A DNA stretch of 52,493 nucleotides from Sphingomonas sp. 32-62-10 (GTDB lineage: Bacteria > Pseudomonadota > Alphaproteobacteria > Sphingomonadales > Sphingomonadaceae), in contig NCEE01000008.1 in NCBI GenBank assembly GCA_002280555.1, positions 1 through 52,493 of the forward strand. Reading direction: 5' to 3'. This document shows positions 32,304-40,748 of this stretch, piece after piece. Below the pieces are notes generated by a model, which searched no databases, had not been told where the DNA came from, and saw only the letters and a program-made list of their open reading frames with translations. Position 1 is the stretch's first letter. Each line of letters begins with the position of its first letter. A program made the translations under genes and the position numbers.

Positions 32304-33083
32304 TCAAGGTGCAAGAGGACTGTTGTTCGCGTTTGCTTGTGGACCCACTGACCACAGCACACGGTTTCCCTTAACCTCTTCTGCAAAGTGATCAAGAAAG
32401 CCGTTCGCCAGGAACCATTCGAGGCGGTAGGTTCCCCAGTTAATGCGTTTAGTGTCCAGGTCCTGCTCCTCGCGCTTGGCCCACCATTCTAACTTCAACG
32501 CCGTGTCGCGCCCGCCCTCTGGTGTTGCGCCCATGCGTGCTAGCCAGGCGAAGACGCGCGGATGCTGTTCGGGGGTCGACCCAATCCGCAGCAATTGCGC
32601 TGATCCAAGCTGCGGGAACAATGCGAAGTCCGCTACTGAAAGGGCGCCGACAACATAGTCGCGCCCATCAAGCAATGTTTCGAGTTCGCTATACACGCGG
32701 ATCAAATCGCGTTTCGCCGCGTCAATCAAGCCTGGCGGTGGCGGCGGAATATCAGCCCATTTGTAAATTGCGACGTCCGTTACAATGGCATCAATTGCCG
32801 TATCAGCATCACGTTCCCACCGTCTGACCGTCGCATAAGCTGCGGGATCAGAAGGATAGATCGCTAGTTTAGGATATTTGCGGTCCAGATAGAGAAGAAT
32901 ATCGGCCGAGTTCACGATCGTAAGGCCGTCATCAACCAGGATCGGGATCTCGGCACGTGGGTTATACGCCGGATACTTCGCGATATCACAGCTGTCGAAG
33001 ACTTCGTGATCGATCCCCTTCCAATCGAGAACCATCCGGACTTTGCGGCAAAACGGGCTAAGCGCGGAATAACAAAGCAGCAT
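32304..33083 (-). CDS. Glutathione S-transferase family protein
   Basis: 259 residues. N-terminal thioredoxin-like domain with LSPFCRKVRMVLDW (Cys at the active-site position) and the cis-Pro/ESAD-like region AEIPILVDDGLTIVNSADIL; helical C-terminal domain follows (LSVADFALFPQL). Substrate unknown. Divergent from a TetR gene, with a palindromic operator between them, so probably its target. Base use is more AT-rich than in the neighbours, suggesting an acquired pair. Confidence 0.85.
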   Translation of the reverse strand: MLLCYSALSPFCRKVRMVLDWKGIDHEVFDSCDIAKYPAYNPRAEIPILVDDGLTIVNSADILLYLDRKYPKLAIYPSDPAAYATVRRWERDADTAIDAIVTDVAIYKWADIPPPPPGLIDAAKRDLIRVYSELETLLDGRDYVVGALSVADFALFPQLGSAQLLRIGSTPEQHPRVFAWLARMGATPEGGRDTALKLEWWAKREEQDLDTKRINWGTYRLEWFLANGFLDHFAEEVKGNRVLWSVGPQANANNSPLAP

Positions 33084-33092
33084 AACGACTCC

Positions 33093-33112
33093 TATCTAGA
33101 CCGGTCGTCATA
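33093..33112. promoter_or_regulatory. Probable TetR operator
   Basis: An imperfect 20-bp palindrome with a GACCGGTC core (33099-33106) and TAT/ATA ends sits between the divergent GST and TetR genes, 10 bases upstream of the GST start. The GACC-GGTC core resembles the TAGACC-type sites I recall for LmrA/YxaF-like TetR proteins. It would let the regulator control both genes. Confidence 0.6.
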
Positions 33113-33147
33113 GTTGCGTGCGCTGCCCAAGCGTGTCAAGGTACCTT

Positions 33148-33738
33148 ATGAATTCTACGGAGGAACCTGCACGACCCCAGGCGCGTGCCCGAACGATGAT
33201 GATCCGCGCTGCAGCCGATCTTCTGCAACGCCATGGCTATCATGGGACCGGCGTTGCTGACATTTTGACGCAGGCCCAGGCACCGCGCGGTTCGCTCTAT
33301 CACCACTTTCCCGGCGGCAAGCGCCAGATCGTGATGGAAGCGCTCGACTACTCAGCCAAGCGGTTTGCCCGCGATATCGAAGGCGTTGCGAGCAAAAGTG
33401 CGACGCTGGCGGCGTATTTGGAGGGGCTCACCGAATTGTCAAAGCGCGACCTCATCGCAACAGGGTACGCATCGGGCTGTCCAATCGCCGCAGTGGCGCT
33501 TGATGTGCCCTGTGACGAAACACAAATCCTTGAACGATGTTCGGACGGCTTTGACCTCTGGTCTAAAGCTGTCGCCGCAGGACTCGTCGCGCACGGGTTT
33601 GAGCAAGAACGCGCACTAACCCTTGGCCGCACCTTTGTTCGCTTCATGCTGGGTGCAACGATGGTGGGGCGGGCAACACGGCAGACCAGTGCGATTGACG
33701 ACGCGGCGGCTCAGTTCGTTACCTTGACAACTTGCTAG
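33148..33738 (+). CDS. TetR family regulator
   Basis: 196 residues from ATG 33148 (AAGG upstream). The N-terminal helix-turn-helix is GVADILTQAQAPRGSLYHHF followed by PGGKRQIVMEAL, which is characteristic of the LmrA/YxaF subgroup (PRGSLYHHFPGGK). The C-terminal ligand domain contains several Cys (SGCPIAAVALDVPCDE, RCSDGF), possibly sensing electrophiles. It probably represses itself and the divergent GST. Confidence 0.88.
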   Translation: MNSTEEPARPQARARTMMIRAAADLLQRHGYHGTGVADILTQAQAPRGSLYHHFPGGKRQIVMEALDYSAKRFARDIEGVASKSATLAAYLEGLTELSKRDLIATGYASGCPIAAVALDVPCDETQILERCSDGFDLWSKAVAAGLVAHGFEQERALTLGRTFVRFMLGATMVGRATRQTSAIDDAAAQFVTLTTC

Positions 33739-33747
33739 CAATACCCC

Positions 33748-34842
33748 TCACTCCTCCGATCGCACCAGCACGATTTCCCCGATCAGTAGGAACAGGAAGA
33801 ACGGCGCCCAGGCCGCGAGGATGGGCGGATAGGCCCCCAGATTGCCCATCGCGAGCGCGAAGTTATCTGCGACGAAATAGGCAAAACCCAGCAGCATCGC
33901 GATGACCGCGCGGATGAACAATTTGCCCGATCGCGCGATGCCGAACGCGGCGACGGCGCCGAGCAGCGGCATGAGCACCGAGGAGAGTGGCCCTGAAATC
34001 TTGTGCCACAGCGATCCTTCAAGCGCCTTGGTCGGCCGACCGGCATCGTTCAGGTCGCTGATTGCGCTGCGGAGCGCGCCGAACGACAGGCCATTCGGAT
34101 CGACATTGGTCAGCGTGAACTGATCGGGCCGTACCCCGCGCGCGACGATGATGTTGCCGAGCGGGCTGATCCGGCCGCTCGCCACATCGAACCGGCTCGC
34201 CGAATCGACACGCCAGCCGCCATCGACCCGGCCGCCGCCCGCCGAACGGATAATGCCGATCAGGTTGCCGTTCTGGCGATCATAGATGGTGATGCCGGTC
34301 AGCTTCACAGCATCGCCCTTGCCCTTCACGGTATCGACCTCGATCAAATCCTCGCCGTCGCGCACCCATACATTGGTGCGATCGCCCCGGTCGATCGGCA
34401 GGGCGGCATATTGGACCTTTTGCCAGCGGTTGAGCGTGGCGGTGGCGCGCGAGACAATCCGGTCGTTGAAGGCAAACGACAAGATCGCGATGATGAAACT
34501 CGCCAGGATCAGCGGCGCGAGCACCTGATGCGCCGACAGGCCGGAGCCTTTCAGCGCGACGATCTCGCTATTCTGGTTGAGGGTACTGAGCGTCAGGATG
34601 GTGCTGAGCAGGACGGAGAAAGGCAGGAACCGCTCGATAATCTGCGGCACGCGAAAGCCGACATAGCGCCAAACCTCGGCATCGCCATTGCCCGCCACTG
34701 CCAGAATTTTACCCGATTCACTCAGCAGATCGAGGGCCTGGAGCACCAGCACCAGTGCCGCCAGAATGGCAAAGGTCCGCACGATGAACAGGCGCGCCAT
34801 GTAAAGCGCCACGGTGCGCGAAGGGAAGAACTGCGCCTGCAT
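33748..34842 (-). CDS. lptG: LPS-export permease family protein LptG
   Basis: Permease of the YjgP/YjgQ family that with LptF and LptB extracts lipid from the inner membrane. 364 residues from ATG 34842, which shares one base with the lptF stop; longer frames reach into lptF. Six spans in two groups flank a periplasmic beta-jellyroll region (about 130-260). LYMARLFIVRTFAILAALVL at the N terminus and PFFLFLLIGEIVLVRSEE at the C terminus are typical. In an LPS-lacking sphingomonad the cargo could be glycosphingolipid. Confidence 0.9.
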   Translation of the reverse strand: MQAQFFPSRTVALYMARLFIVRTFAILAALVLVLQALDLLSESGKILAVAGNGDAEVWRYVGFRVPQIIERFLPFSVLLSTILTLSTLNQNSEIVALKGSGLSAHQVLAPLILASFIIAILSFAFNDRIVSRATATLNRWQKVQYAALPIDRGDRTNVWVRDGEDLIEVDTVKGKGDAVKLTGITIYDRQNGNLIGIIRSAGGGRVDGGWRVDSASRFDVASGRISPLGNIIVARGVRPDQFTLTNVDPNGLSFGALRSAISDLNDAGRPTKALEGSLWHKISGPLSSVLMPLLGAVAAFGIARSGKLFIRAVIAMLLGFAYFVADNFALAMGNLGAYPPILAAWAPFFLFLLIGEIVLVRSEE

Positions 34843-36038
34843 TACACGGCCCTTTGGCGTTTCTGGCCCGGCATCCGGCTGGCAACCGCCTTGCCGATCG
34901 ATGCGAACGCCTTTTCCAATGCGCCGATCGGCTGGCCGCCGGGCACATAGGCGATCTGATAATACATCCAGAATACCAGCGCGGCGAAAATGACGAACGG
35001 CACCCACAGCGCCACGAACGGATCGATCAGGCCGAGCCCGCCGATCGCCTCGGCATATTCGTTCACTTTATGATACGTTACGATCATTACGATCGACAGG
35101 AACACACCGAGCGCGGATGATGATCGCTTCGGCGGCACCCCCAGCGCGAGCGCGAGCAGCGGCAGCAGGAAGATCGTTGCGACCTCCACCAGCCGGAAGT
35201 GGAACGCTGATCGGCTCGTATCGCGCAGCATGGCGGGCGTATCGCTCGCGCCACCGATCCGGGCGAGTTCGGGCAGGGTCAGTTCCAGATTGCGCCCGCC
35301 GCGCCCACGGAAATTCTCTGATTTGGGCAACGGGATCGGCAGGTCGTGCGAGGTAAAGGTCAGCACGCGCGGCACCGAAAAGCCCGGCTCGGCATTGATC
35401 AGCGTACCGTTGGTGAGGCGAAAGATGATCTCGTCCGGATTGTCGGTCGCCAGGAACTGGCCGGTCGCTGCCGTCACCGCGGTCCAGCCGCCCTTGGCGG
35501 TTTCGGCATGGACGAAAATGCCTGAAAGCTTGCGTCCCTGATCCTCGCTGCGTTCGATCCGTACCGTCGCGCCACGCGGAAAATTGGTGAACTCGCCGAC
35601 TTTGATCGATGCGCCCAGCGCGCCGGTGCGCAGTTCAAACCGCAGCCCTTCATAAGCGTAGCGCGCATAGGGTTGCACGAAGCCGACGATCGCCAGATTG
35701 ACCAGCGCCAGCCCCAGGGCAAACATATATGGCACCCGCAAAAGCCGGGTATAGCTGATCCCCACCGCGCGCATCACATCCAGCTCTGATGTCGTCGCGA
35801 GCCGCCGGAAGGCGAGCAGCACGCCGAGCAGCAGGCCGATCGGAATGCCGAGTCCCAGATATTCGGGGATAAGGTTGGCAAGCATTTGCCACACCACGCT
35901 CACCGGGCCGCCTTCGGTCGCGACAAAATCGAACAGAATCCGCATGCGATCGAGCACCAGCAGCATCAACGCGATGACGAGGTTGGCAAGCAGCGGCACC
36001 GCGATCAGGCGGGCCATGTATCGATCGATCGAGTTCAT
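34842..36038 (-). CDS. lptF: LPS-export permease family protein LptF
   Basis: 398 residues. IDRYMARLIAVPLLANLVIAL opens the first span; EYLGLGIPIGLLLGVLLAFRR, SELDVMRAVGISYTRLLRVP and TLVLP-like helices follow, with the periplasmic jellyroll in the middle and FHFRLVEVATIFLLPLLALAL near the end. It is the first gene of a two-gene lptF-lptG unit. Family identity is clear; cargo is inferred as above. Confidence 0.9.
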   Translation of the reverse strand: MNSIDRYMARLIAVPLLANLVIALMLLVLDRMRILFDFVATEGGPVSVVWQMLANLIPEYLGLGIPIGLLLGVLLAFRRLATTSELDVMRAVGISYTRLLRVPYMFALGLALVNLAIVGFVQPYARYAYEGLRFELRTGALGASIKVGEFTNFPRGATVRIERSEDQGRKLSGIFVHAETAKGGWTAVTAATGQFLATDNPDEIIFRLTNGTLINAEPGFSVPRVLTFTSHDLPIPLPKSENFRGRGGRNLELTLPELARIGGASDTPAMLRDTSRSAFHFRLVEVATIFLLPLLALALGVPPKRSSSALGVFLSIVMIVTYHKVNEYAEAIGGLGLIDPFVALWVPFVIFAALVFWMYYQIAYVPGGQPIGALEKAFASIGKAVASRMPGQKRQRAV

Positions 36039-36058
36039 GAAGAACGCAGGCGCCTAAA

Positions 36059-36098
36059 CGAAAAAGCGGGCAACAGAATATCTCCCGTTGCGCGGGCT
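36059..36098 (-). terminator. Weak intrinsic terminator after the hybrid kinase
   Basis: On the minus strand GCG-CAAC (36093-36087) can pair with GTTG-CGC (36074-36066, with a two-base bulge), followed by a run of five T (36065-36061). It lies between the hybrid kinase stop and the lptF start and would separate the two transcripts. The stem is short and bulged. Confidence 0.35.
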
Positions 36099-36132
36099 AT
36101 ATCGTGCAACACTGGTGTCGTCAGCAGCCAAA

Positions 36133-38118
36133 TCACGCAGCCCGGCTGCCCATGTTGTCGAGGGGGCTGTCGACGCGCTGGTATTGTATCATCGTGGTGG
36201 CAATCGCGCGGTCCAGCGCGGCGATGGTGAAGGGTTTGCGCACCACCTGATGCCCGCCAATATCGTCGGTACCGCCGGCTTCGCCGACAAAGCCGGTCAC
36301 GAACAGGGCGCGGATATGGGGAAAGCGCGCACGGATGCGCGCCACCACTTCCGGTCCGGTCAGCCCCGGCATCAGCACGTCGGATATGACCAGATCGATA
36401 TCGGGTTGGGCGACAATCTTGTCGAGCGCCTGGGCCGGATCGCCGCAGCCGACCACCCGATGGCCAAGTTCTTCGAGTGCCCCGGTGGTGGCGACAAGCA
36501 CGCGGGGATCATCCTCGACCACCAGGATGTTGTACCGCCGCTGCGCCGTTCGATCGGCGACATCAGCTGCATTCGGTGCGGGCTGCGCCGTGACGTGGCC
36601 GATATGCCGCTGGAGATAGAGGGTCACGGTAGTGCCCTTGCCGGGTTCGGACTGGATCGCAATCTCGCCCTCTGACTGGCGGACGAATCCGAAGATCTGG
36701 CTCAGACCAAGTCCGGTACCCTTGCCAACGGGCTTGGTGGTGAAGAATGGCTCGAACACGCGCTCCATCACCGCCGGCGTCATCCCACAACCGGTGTCGG
36801 TCACCGCGATCGCCACATAGTCGCCTGCGGGGCAGTTGCCGATCTGACCCGCCGCAAGCCTTGCGCTGTGCGTGGCGATGGTCAACGTGCCGCGTCCCTC
36901 CATCGCATCGCGCGCGTTGACGGCCAGATTGAGCAGCGCATTTTCGAGCTGGTGCCGATCAACCCAGACGCGCCAGCCATCGCCTTCGTCGACGGTGGTG
37001 ACGATGATGGCATCGCCCAAGGTGCGATCGAGCAAATCGGACATGCCCTGGATCAGTTCGGCCGGATCGATCGCCGCTGGCAGCAAGGCATCGGCGCGCG
37101 AAAAGGCAAGCAGCTGGCGGGTGAGGGCCGCCGCACGATTGGCGCCTTCGGTGGCGTTGTCGATGTTGCGGGTCGCGGCGGCGGGATTGCCGATGTTGCG
37201 CTTGGCGAGCTCCAGCCCGCCCAGAACGACGGCGAGCATATTGTTGAAATCATGCGCGATGCCACCGGTCAGCTGGCCCACGGCCTCCATCTTTTGCACC
37301 TGGCGCAGCTTTCCCTCGGCGGACAGGCGTTCATTGGCCTCCAGCCTCAGCCTTTCGGTGGCGGCGGCGACGGCGCGCTCAAGTTCGAAGGCGCGTTCGC
37401 GCTCAGCATCCGCTTCTGCCCGCGCCAGACCGCGCTGGCCGAGCGCCTGCACCGTCATCCAGCCCAGGATGATCGCGCCCAATACGATCAACACACCAAA
37501 GGCGACGAGCACCAACGCCGCATCAGTCGACCGCTTGACCGACTGGAGCGCTTCGTTCGTGCGCGCGTTTAACAGCGCGCGCTCGGCTTCGATGATATCG
37601 TCGAGCAAGGCGTTGATGCGCAGCAGTGGCTTTGATTCCCGTGCCTGATAATAGCGCGCCAGCGCCTGATCATTTTTCTTGTAGCGCGTGCTGAGCGCGA
37701 TCAGCGCCAGCTCGTCGCTGCGCTCCCGATAGGCCTGGCGCAGCGCGGCGATGCGTTCACGCTGGCCGCCGTGATTGCCCAAATTTGCCTTTTCGAGCTG
37801 GTTGATCTGGTCGCCCGCCTGCTGCCATTGCTCACCATAAAGCACGCCCAACCGGTTATCGGCACTGATGACGTAGCGGCCAAGCGCGGCTTCAGCGCGC
37901 GCGGTGGTGGCGGACAAGGTGCGCGCAAGCAGCGTGACCTGCGAACTGCGTGTTTGCAGCACCAATGCCCGATCACGCTGACGATTGGCTTCACCCATCG
38001 TCAGGATCAGCCCGATCAGGACCATCGCGCCTAAGGCCGCAACCCCTAGCAACAGCCAAACGCGGGTCTGCGCGTCGCTGCTGTCGTTGGTCAGCGGATG
38101 GGCAAGATCGTCGATCAT
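36133..38118 (-). CDS. Hybrid sensor histidine kinase with receiver domain
   Basis: 661 residues from ATG 38118. Two membrane spans (about 20-41 and 200-222) flank a periplasmic helical sensor domain (CHASE3-like, judging by RTLSATTARAEAALGRYVIS). A coiled-coil linker leads to the HisKA H-box GGIAHDFNNMLAVVLGGLEL, the ATPase N-box (NLAVNARDAM), VTDTGCGM and GTGLGLSQIFG, then a receiver with Asp in LVISDVLMPGLTG and Lys in VVRKPF. The partner is not encoded nearby. Position between lptF and spt hints at envelope sensing, which is only an inference. Confidence 0.88.
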   Translation of the reverse strand: MIDDLAHPLTNDSSDAQTRVWLLLGVAALGAMVLIGLILTMGEANRQRDRALVLQTRSSQVTLLARTLSATTARAEAALGRYVISADNRLGVLYGEQWQQAGDQINQLEKANLGNHGGQRERIAALRQAYRERSDELALIALSTRYKKNDQALARYYQARESKPLLRINALLDDIIEAERALLNARTNEALQSVKRSTDAALVLVAFGVLIVLGAIILGWMTVQALGQRGLARAEADAERERAFELERAVAAATERLRLEANERLSAEGKLRQVQKMEAVGQLTGGIAHDFNNMLAVVLGGLELAKRNIGNPAAATRNIDNATEGANRAAALTRQLLAFSRADALLPAAIDPAELIQGMSDLLDRTLGDAIIVTTVDEGDGWRVWVDRHQLENALLNLAVNARDAMEGRGTLTIATHSARLAAGQIGNCPAGDYVAIAVTDTGCGMTPAVMERVFEPFFTTKPVGKGTGLGLSQIFGFVRQSEGEIAIQSEPGKGTTVTLYLQRHIGHVTAQPAPNAADVADRTAQRRYNILVVEDDPRVLVATTGALEELGHRVVGCGDPAQALDKIVAQPDIDLVISDVLMPGLTGPEVVARIRARFPHIRALFVTGFVGEAGGTDDIGGHQVVRKPFTIAALDRAIATTMIQYQRVDSPLDNMGSRAA

Positions 38119-38157
38119 CACCCCTGCATGATAGCCCGCCAACGCTTTACTGCATAG

Positions 38158-38174
38158 CGCAGCGCGGCGCTGCG
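38158..38174. repeat. 8-bp palindrome between spt and the hybrid kinase
   Basis: CGCAGCGC (38158-38165) and GCGCTGCG (38167-38174) are perfect inverted repeats separated by a single G. The site lies in the 58-base gap after the spt stop, immediately before the kinase start. There is no T run. Could be an operator or a cruciform; role unknown. Confidence 0.4.
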
Positions 38175-38176
38175 AC

Positions 38177-39445
38177 TCAGGCGATCGCGCCTACGGCGCG
38201 TCCTGCCGCCTCAAACAATCCCAATATCTGCGTCACTTGCGCGTCGGTATGTTCGGCGCATAGCGAACAGCGCAGCAGGAAGGTACCGGCCGGGGTCGCG
38301 GGCGGGCGGGCCATGTTCACGTACAGACCATTATCGAGCAGCGCCTGCCACATCATCACCGCTTGCGCCTGATCGTCCAGAATGATTGCAATGATCGCCG
38401 ATTGCGGGGTTTCCGTGCCCAACTTGAAACCCATAGCGGTCAGTCCGTTGTGCAGGCGCTTTGCATTTGACCAAAGCCGCGCGCGCTTGGCATCGGCATG
38501 CATCAGCTTGCGGATCGATGTGGCCGCGGTCGCGACGACCGATGGGGGCAGGCTGGCGGTGAAGATATAGGGGCGGCACACCATCCGCATCGCTTCGAAC
38601 TTGGGGTGGTTCGACACGCAGAAGCCGCCGACGGTGCCGACCGATTTGGAAAAGGTGCCGATGATGAAATCGACGTCGCGGCCCAGATCAAGGTCGAGGT
38701 CTTCGTACACGCCGCGGCCATGCGGGCCGAAAAAGCCCATCGAATGCGCTTCGTCGACCAGCACCATTGCGCCATGCTTGCGCGCGACGGCGACCATTTC
38801 CTTCAGCGGCGCAATATCGCCCAGCATCGAATAGACGCCTTCAAGCACGACCAGCTTGCCCGGCTCGGCGGGCAGGCGACCCAGGCGCTTGTCGAGATCC
38901 TCGACCGAGTTGTGGCGGAAACGGACGATTTCGGCATTGCCGAGTGCGCAACCATCATAGATCGACGCATGGCTGTCTGCATCGAGGATGATGTATTCGC
39001 CCTTGGCGGCCAGCGTGGAAATGATGCCCAGATTCGCCTGATAACCGGTCGAAAACACCATCGCCGACGACGCGCCGTAAAATTCCTTCAGCGCTTCCTC
39101 GGCGTCGATGTGATCACGGAAGGTGCCGTTGAGCATCCGGCTGCCATTGGTGCCCGATCCGAACTGATCGAGCGCATCCTTGCCGGCCTGGATCACATCG
39201 GCGTCGAAGGTCATGCCCATATAATTATAGGTGCCGAGCAGGATCGTTTCCTTGCCCTTGATCATAGCGACGGTGGGCGATTTCACCTCGTCCATCACGA
39301 TCGAGAAGGGATCGCGCACGCCCGTATCGAGCAAAGCCTGTTTTTCCGCGATCAGGCCGTCGAATTTGGTGAACAGATCCCGTTCGGGGGCGATCGTTTC
39401 CACCTCGATCGGCAGGGCATGGGCGGTGGCGGCAGCTTCGGTCAT
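38177..39445 (-). CDS. spt: Serine palmitoyltransferase
   Basis: PLP enzyme condensing serine with palmitoyl-CoA or acyl-ACP to 3-ketodihydrosphingosine, first step of sphingolipid synthesis. 422 residues. Alpha-oxoamine synthase features: FGSGTNGSRMLNGTFRDHID, VDEAHSMGFFGPHGRG, and the PLP Lys in FIIGTFSKSVGTVGG. The start at 39445 is clear. The gene directly upstream on this strand is a dedicated acyl carrier protein, so acyl-ACP is a plausible donor. Hallmark of sphingomonads. Confidence 0.95.
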   Translation of the reverse strand: MTEAAATAHALPIEVETIAPERDLFTKFDGLIAEKQALLDTGVRDPFSIVMDEVKSPTVAMIKGKETILLGTYNYMGMTFDADVIQAGKDALDQFGSGTNGSRMLNGTFRDHIDAEEALKEFYGASSAMVFSTGYQANLGIISTLAAKGEYIILDADSHASIYDGCALGNAEIVRFRHNSVEDLDKRLGRLPAEPGKLVVLEGVYSMLGDIAPLKEMVAVARKHGAMVLVDEAHSMGFFGPHGRGVYEDLDLDLGRDVDFIIGTFSKSVGTVGGFCVSNHPKFEAMRMVCRPYIFTASLPPSVVATAATSIRKLMHADAKRARLWSNAKRLHNGLTAMGFKLGTETPQSAIIAIILDDQAQAVMMWQALLDNGLYVNMARPPATPAGTFLLRCSLCAEHTDAQVTQILGLFEAAGRAVGAIA

Positions 39446-39517
39446 GGCAGGATGTTTCCGATGAGGGGTAGGGTCAGTGGTCGGTTCAGGGCCGGTTCGC
39501 AGAGAGGTACGCGCCGA

Positions 39518-39760
39518 TCAGCCCTTGAGCTTCACAACCGCATCGACCAGTTGGCCGACGGTTTCGATTTCGGCCTGCATGTTCATGGTGATGATGATGT
39601 CGAAATCATCCTCGATCGCGGCGACGAAATCCATCACGGTCAGGCTGTCCCATTCGAGATCGCCCTGGAAAGTCGTCGCCTCGGTGAGCGCGACGCCTTT
39701 TTTGTTGAACGGCTCGATCAGCGCAGTGATCGTCTCATAAATGGCGGTGCGGTCGCTCAT
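39518..39760 (-). CDS. Acyl carrier protein of the sphingolipid pathway
   Basis: 80 residues from ATG 39760, five bases after AAGGA. The phosphopantetheine site is the Ser (about residue 39) in LEWDSLTVMDF. A second ATG two codons before is also possible. Placement just upstream of spt (72-base gap) mirrors the Caulobacter spt/ACP arrangement. It is distinct from the housekeeping acpP, which is not in the window. Confidence 0.88.
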   Translation of the reverse strand: MSDRTAIYETITALIEPFNKKGVALTEATTFQGDLEWDSLTVMDFVAAIEDDFDIIITMNMQAEIETVGQLVDAVVKLKG

Positions 39761-39842
39761 GGTCATCCTTGTGTTTCGTACCCGTAACGGTCGGGGCGTC
39801 TGATCCGCCTTGGCAAGCAAATGCGGCGGCTTTCTGTCCGAT

Positions 39843-40748
39843 CTATAGCAGGCGCTTGGCGCGATACCATGCTGCCGTCTCGGCCAGACCATGTACCGTA
39901 TCGATCCGGGGCAGCCACAGCGCCGGATCGGGGCGCTTCGCTGGATCGACCGTCCAGTCGGGGTGGCACATATAACCGACCCGGTCCGCCGTCAGCTTGG
40001 CCTTTGGTCCGCGAAACAAGCCGTCGATGCGCGCCGCCAGCGACAGGATCGCGCGCGGCAGCGGCAACGGCATCACGCGCTGGCCGACTGCGGCGCCGAT
40101 GGCACCGGCCAGGAAATCGCTATGCGTCCAGCCGCCCGGGGTCCCGTCATCGGGCTCGATCGTCAGTCGTCCAGCATCCTGCACCGCCAGCGTCAGCAGC
40201 AGTCGCGCCAGATCATCGACATGGATGACCGCCATCTTGCCGGGCGGGGGCATGACCGCGATGCCGAGTTTGGCGATGCGAAAGGTATCGAGCATCTCCA
40301 TGTCGCCGGGGCCGTAGACGGCGGGCGGGCGCACGATCGTCCAGGCGAGCGGGCTTGTCTCGACCCGGCGTTCGCTCTCTGCTTTCGACCAGCCGTAGTT
40401 GGACAGGCCCGGCTCGCGCGCGGCGAGCGAGGAGACATGGACGAAGCGCGCCACCCGCGCGGCAACGCTTACATCGATCATCGCCTGGGTGCCCACGATG
40501 TTGCCGGCCGCAAAGCCATCGCGGTCGGGCGCGTTGACCACCCCGGCGACGTGAAGCACGGCGTCCGAGCCGTCGACCAGTCGGGCGAGGGCATCGGGTG
40601 TATCCAGCGCACCCTCGATCCAGGTGACGTTCGGCTGGGCAGGCTGCGGACGGCGAGCGAGCGCGCGGATTTGATGCCCGGCCTCCACCGCTAGCGCAAT
40701 GACGCGGCTGCCGACAAAGCCTGTGCCGCCGGTTAGCGCGATGATCAT
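39843..40748 (-). CDS. NAD-dependent epimerase family protein, candidate ceramide reductase CerR
   Basis: 301 residues, extended short-chain dehydrogenase. Nucleotide site GGTGFVGSRVIAL at the N terminus, catalytic Tyr-Lys in YGWSKAESE, VHVSSLAA with the Ser. The ATG at 40748 overlaps the proB stop (ATGA), so it is co-transcribed with obgE-proB. In Caulobacter a similar epimerase-like protein, CerR (CC_1164), reduces 3-keto-ceramide; the proximity to spt and the ACP supports that role here. Direct evidence is absent. Confidence 0.72.
   Translation of the reverse strand: MIIALTGGTGFVGSRVIALAVEAGHQIRALARRPQPAQPNVTWIEGALDTPDALARLVDGSDAVLHVAGVVNAPDRDGFAAGNIVGTQAMIDVSVAARVARFVHVSSLAAREPGLSNYGWSKAESERRVETSPLAWTIVRPPAVYGPGDMEMLDTFRIAKLGIAVMPPPGKMAVIHVDDLARLLLTLAVQDAGRLTIEPDDGTPGGWTHSDFLAGAIGAAVGQRVMPLPLPRAILSLAARIDGLFRGPKAKLTADRVGYMCHPDWTVDPAKRPDPALWLPRIDTVHGLAETAAWYRAKRLL

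Noticed and set aside
38498..39787. 429-residue plus-strand frame antisense to spt and acp
   Set aside because: Shadow of serine palmitoyltransferase and ACP; composition implausible (His/Asp/Phe repeats) and no ribosome site.
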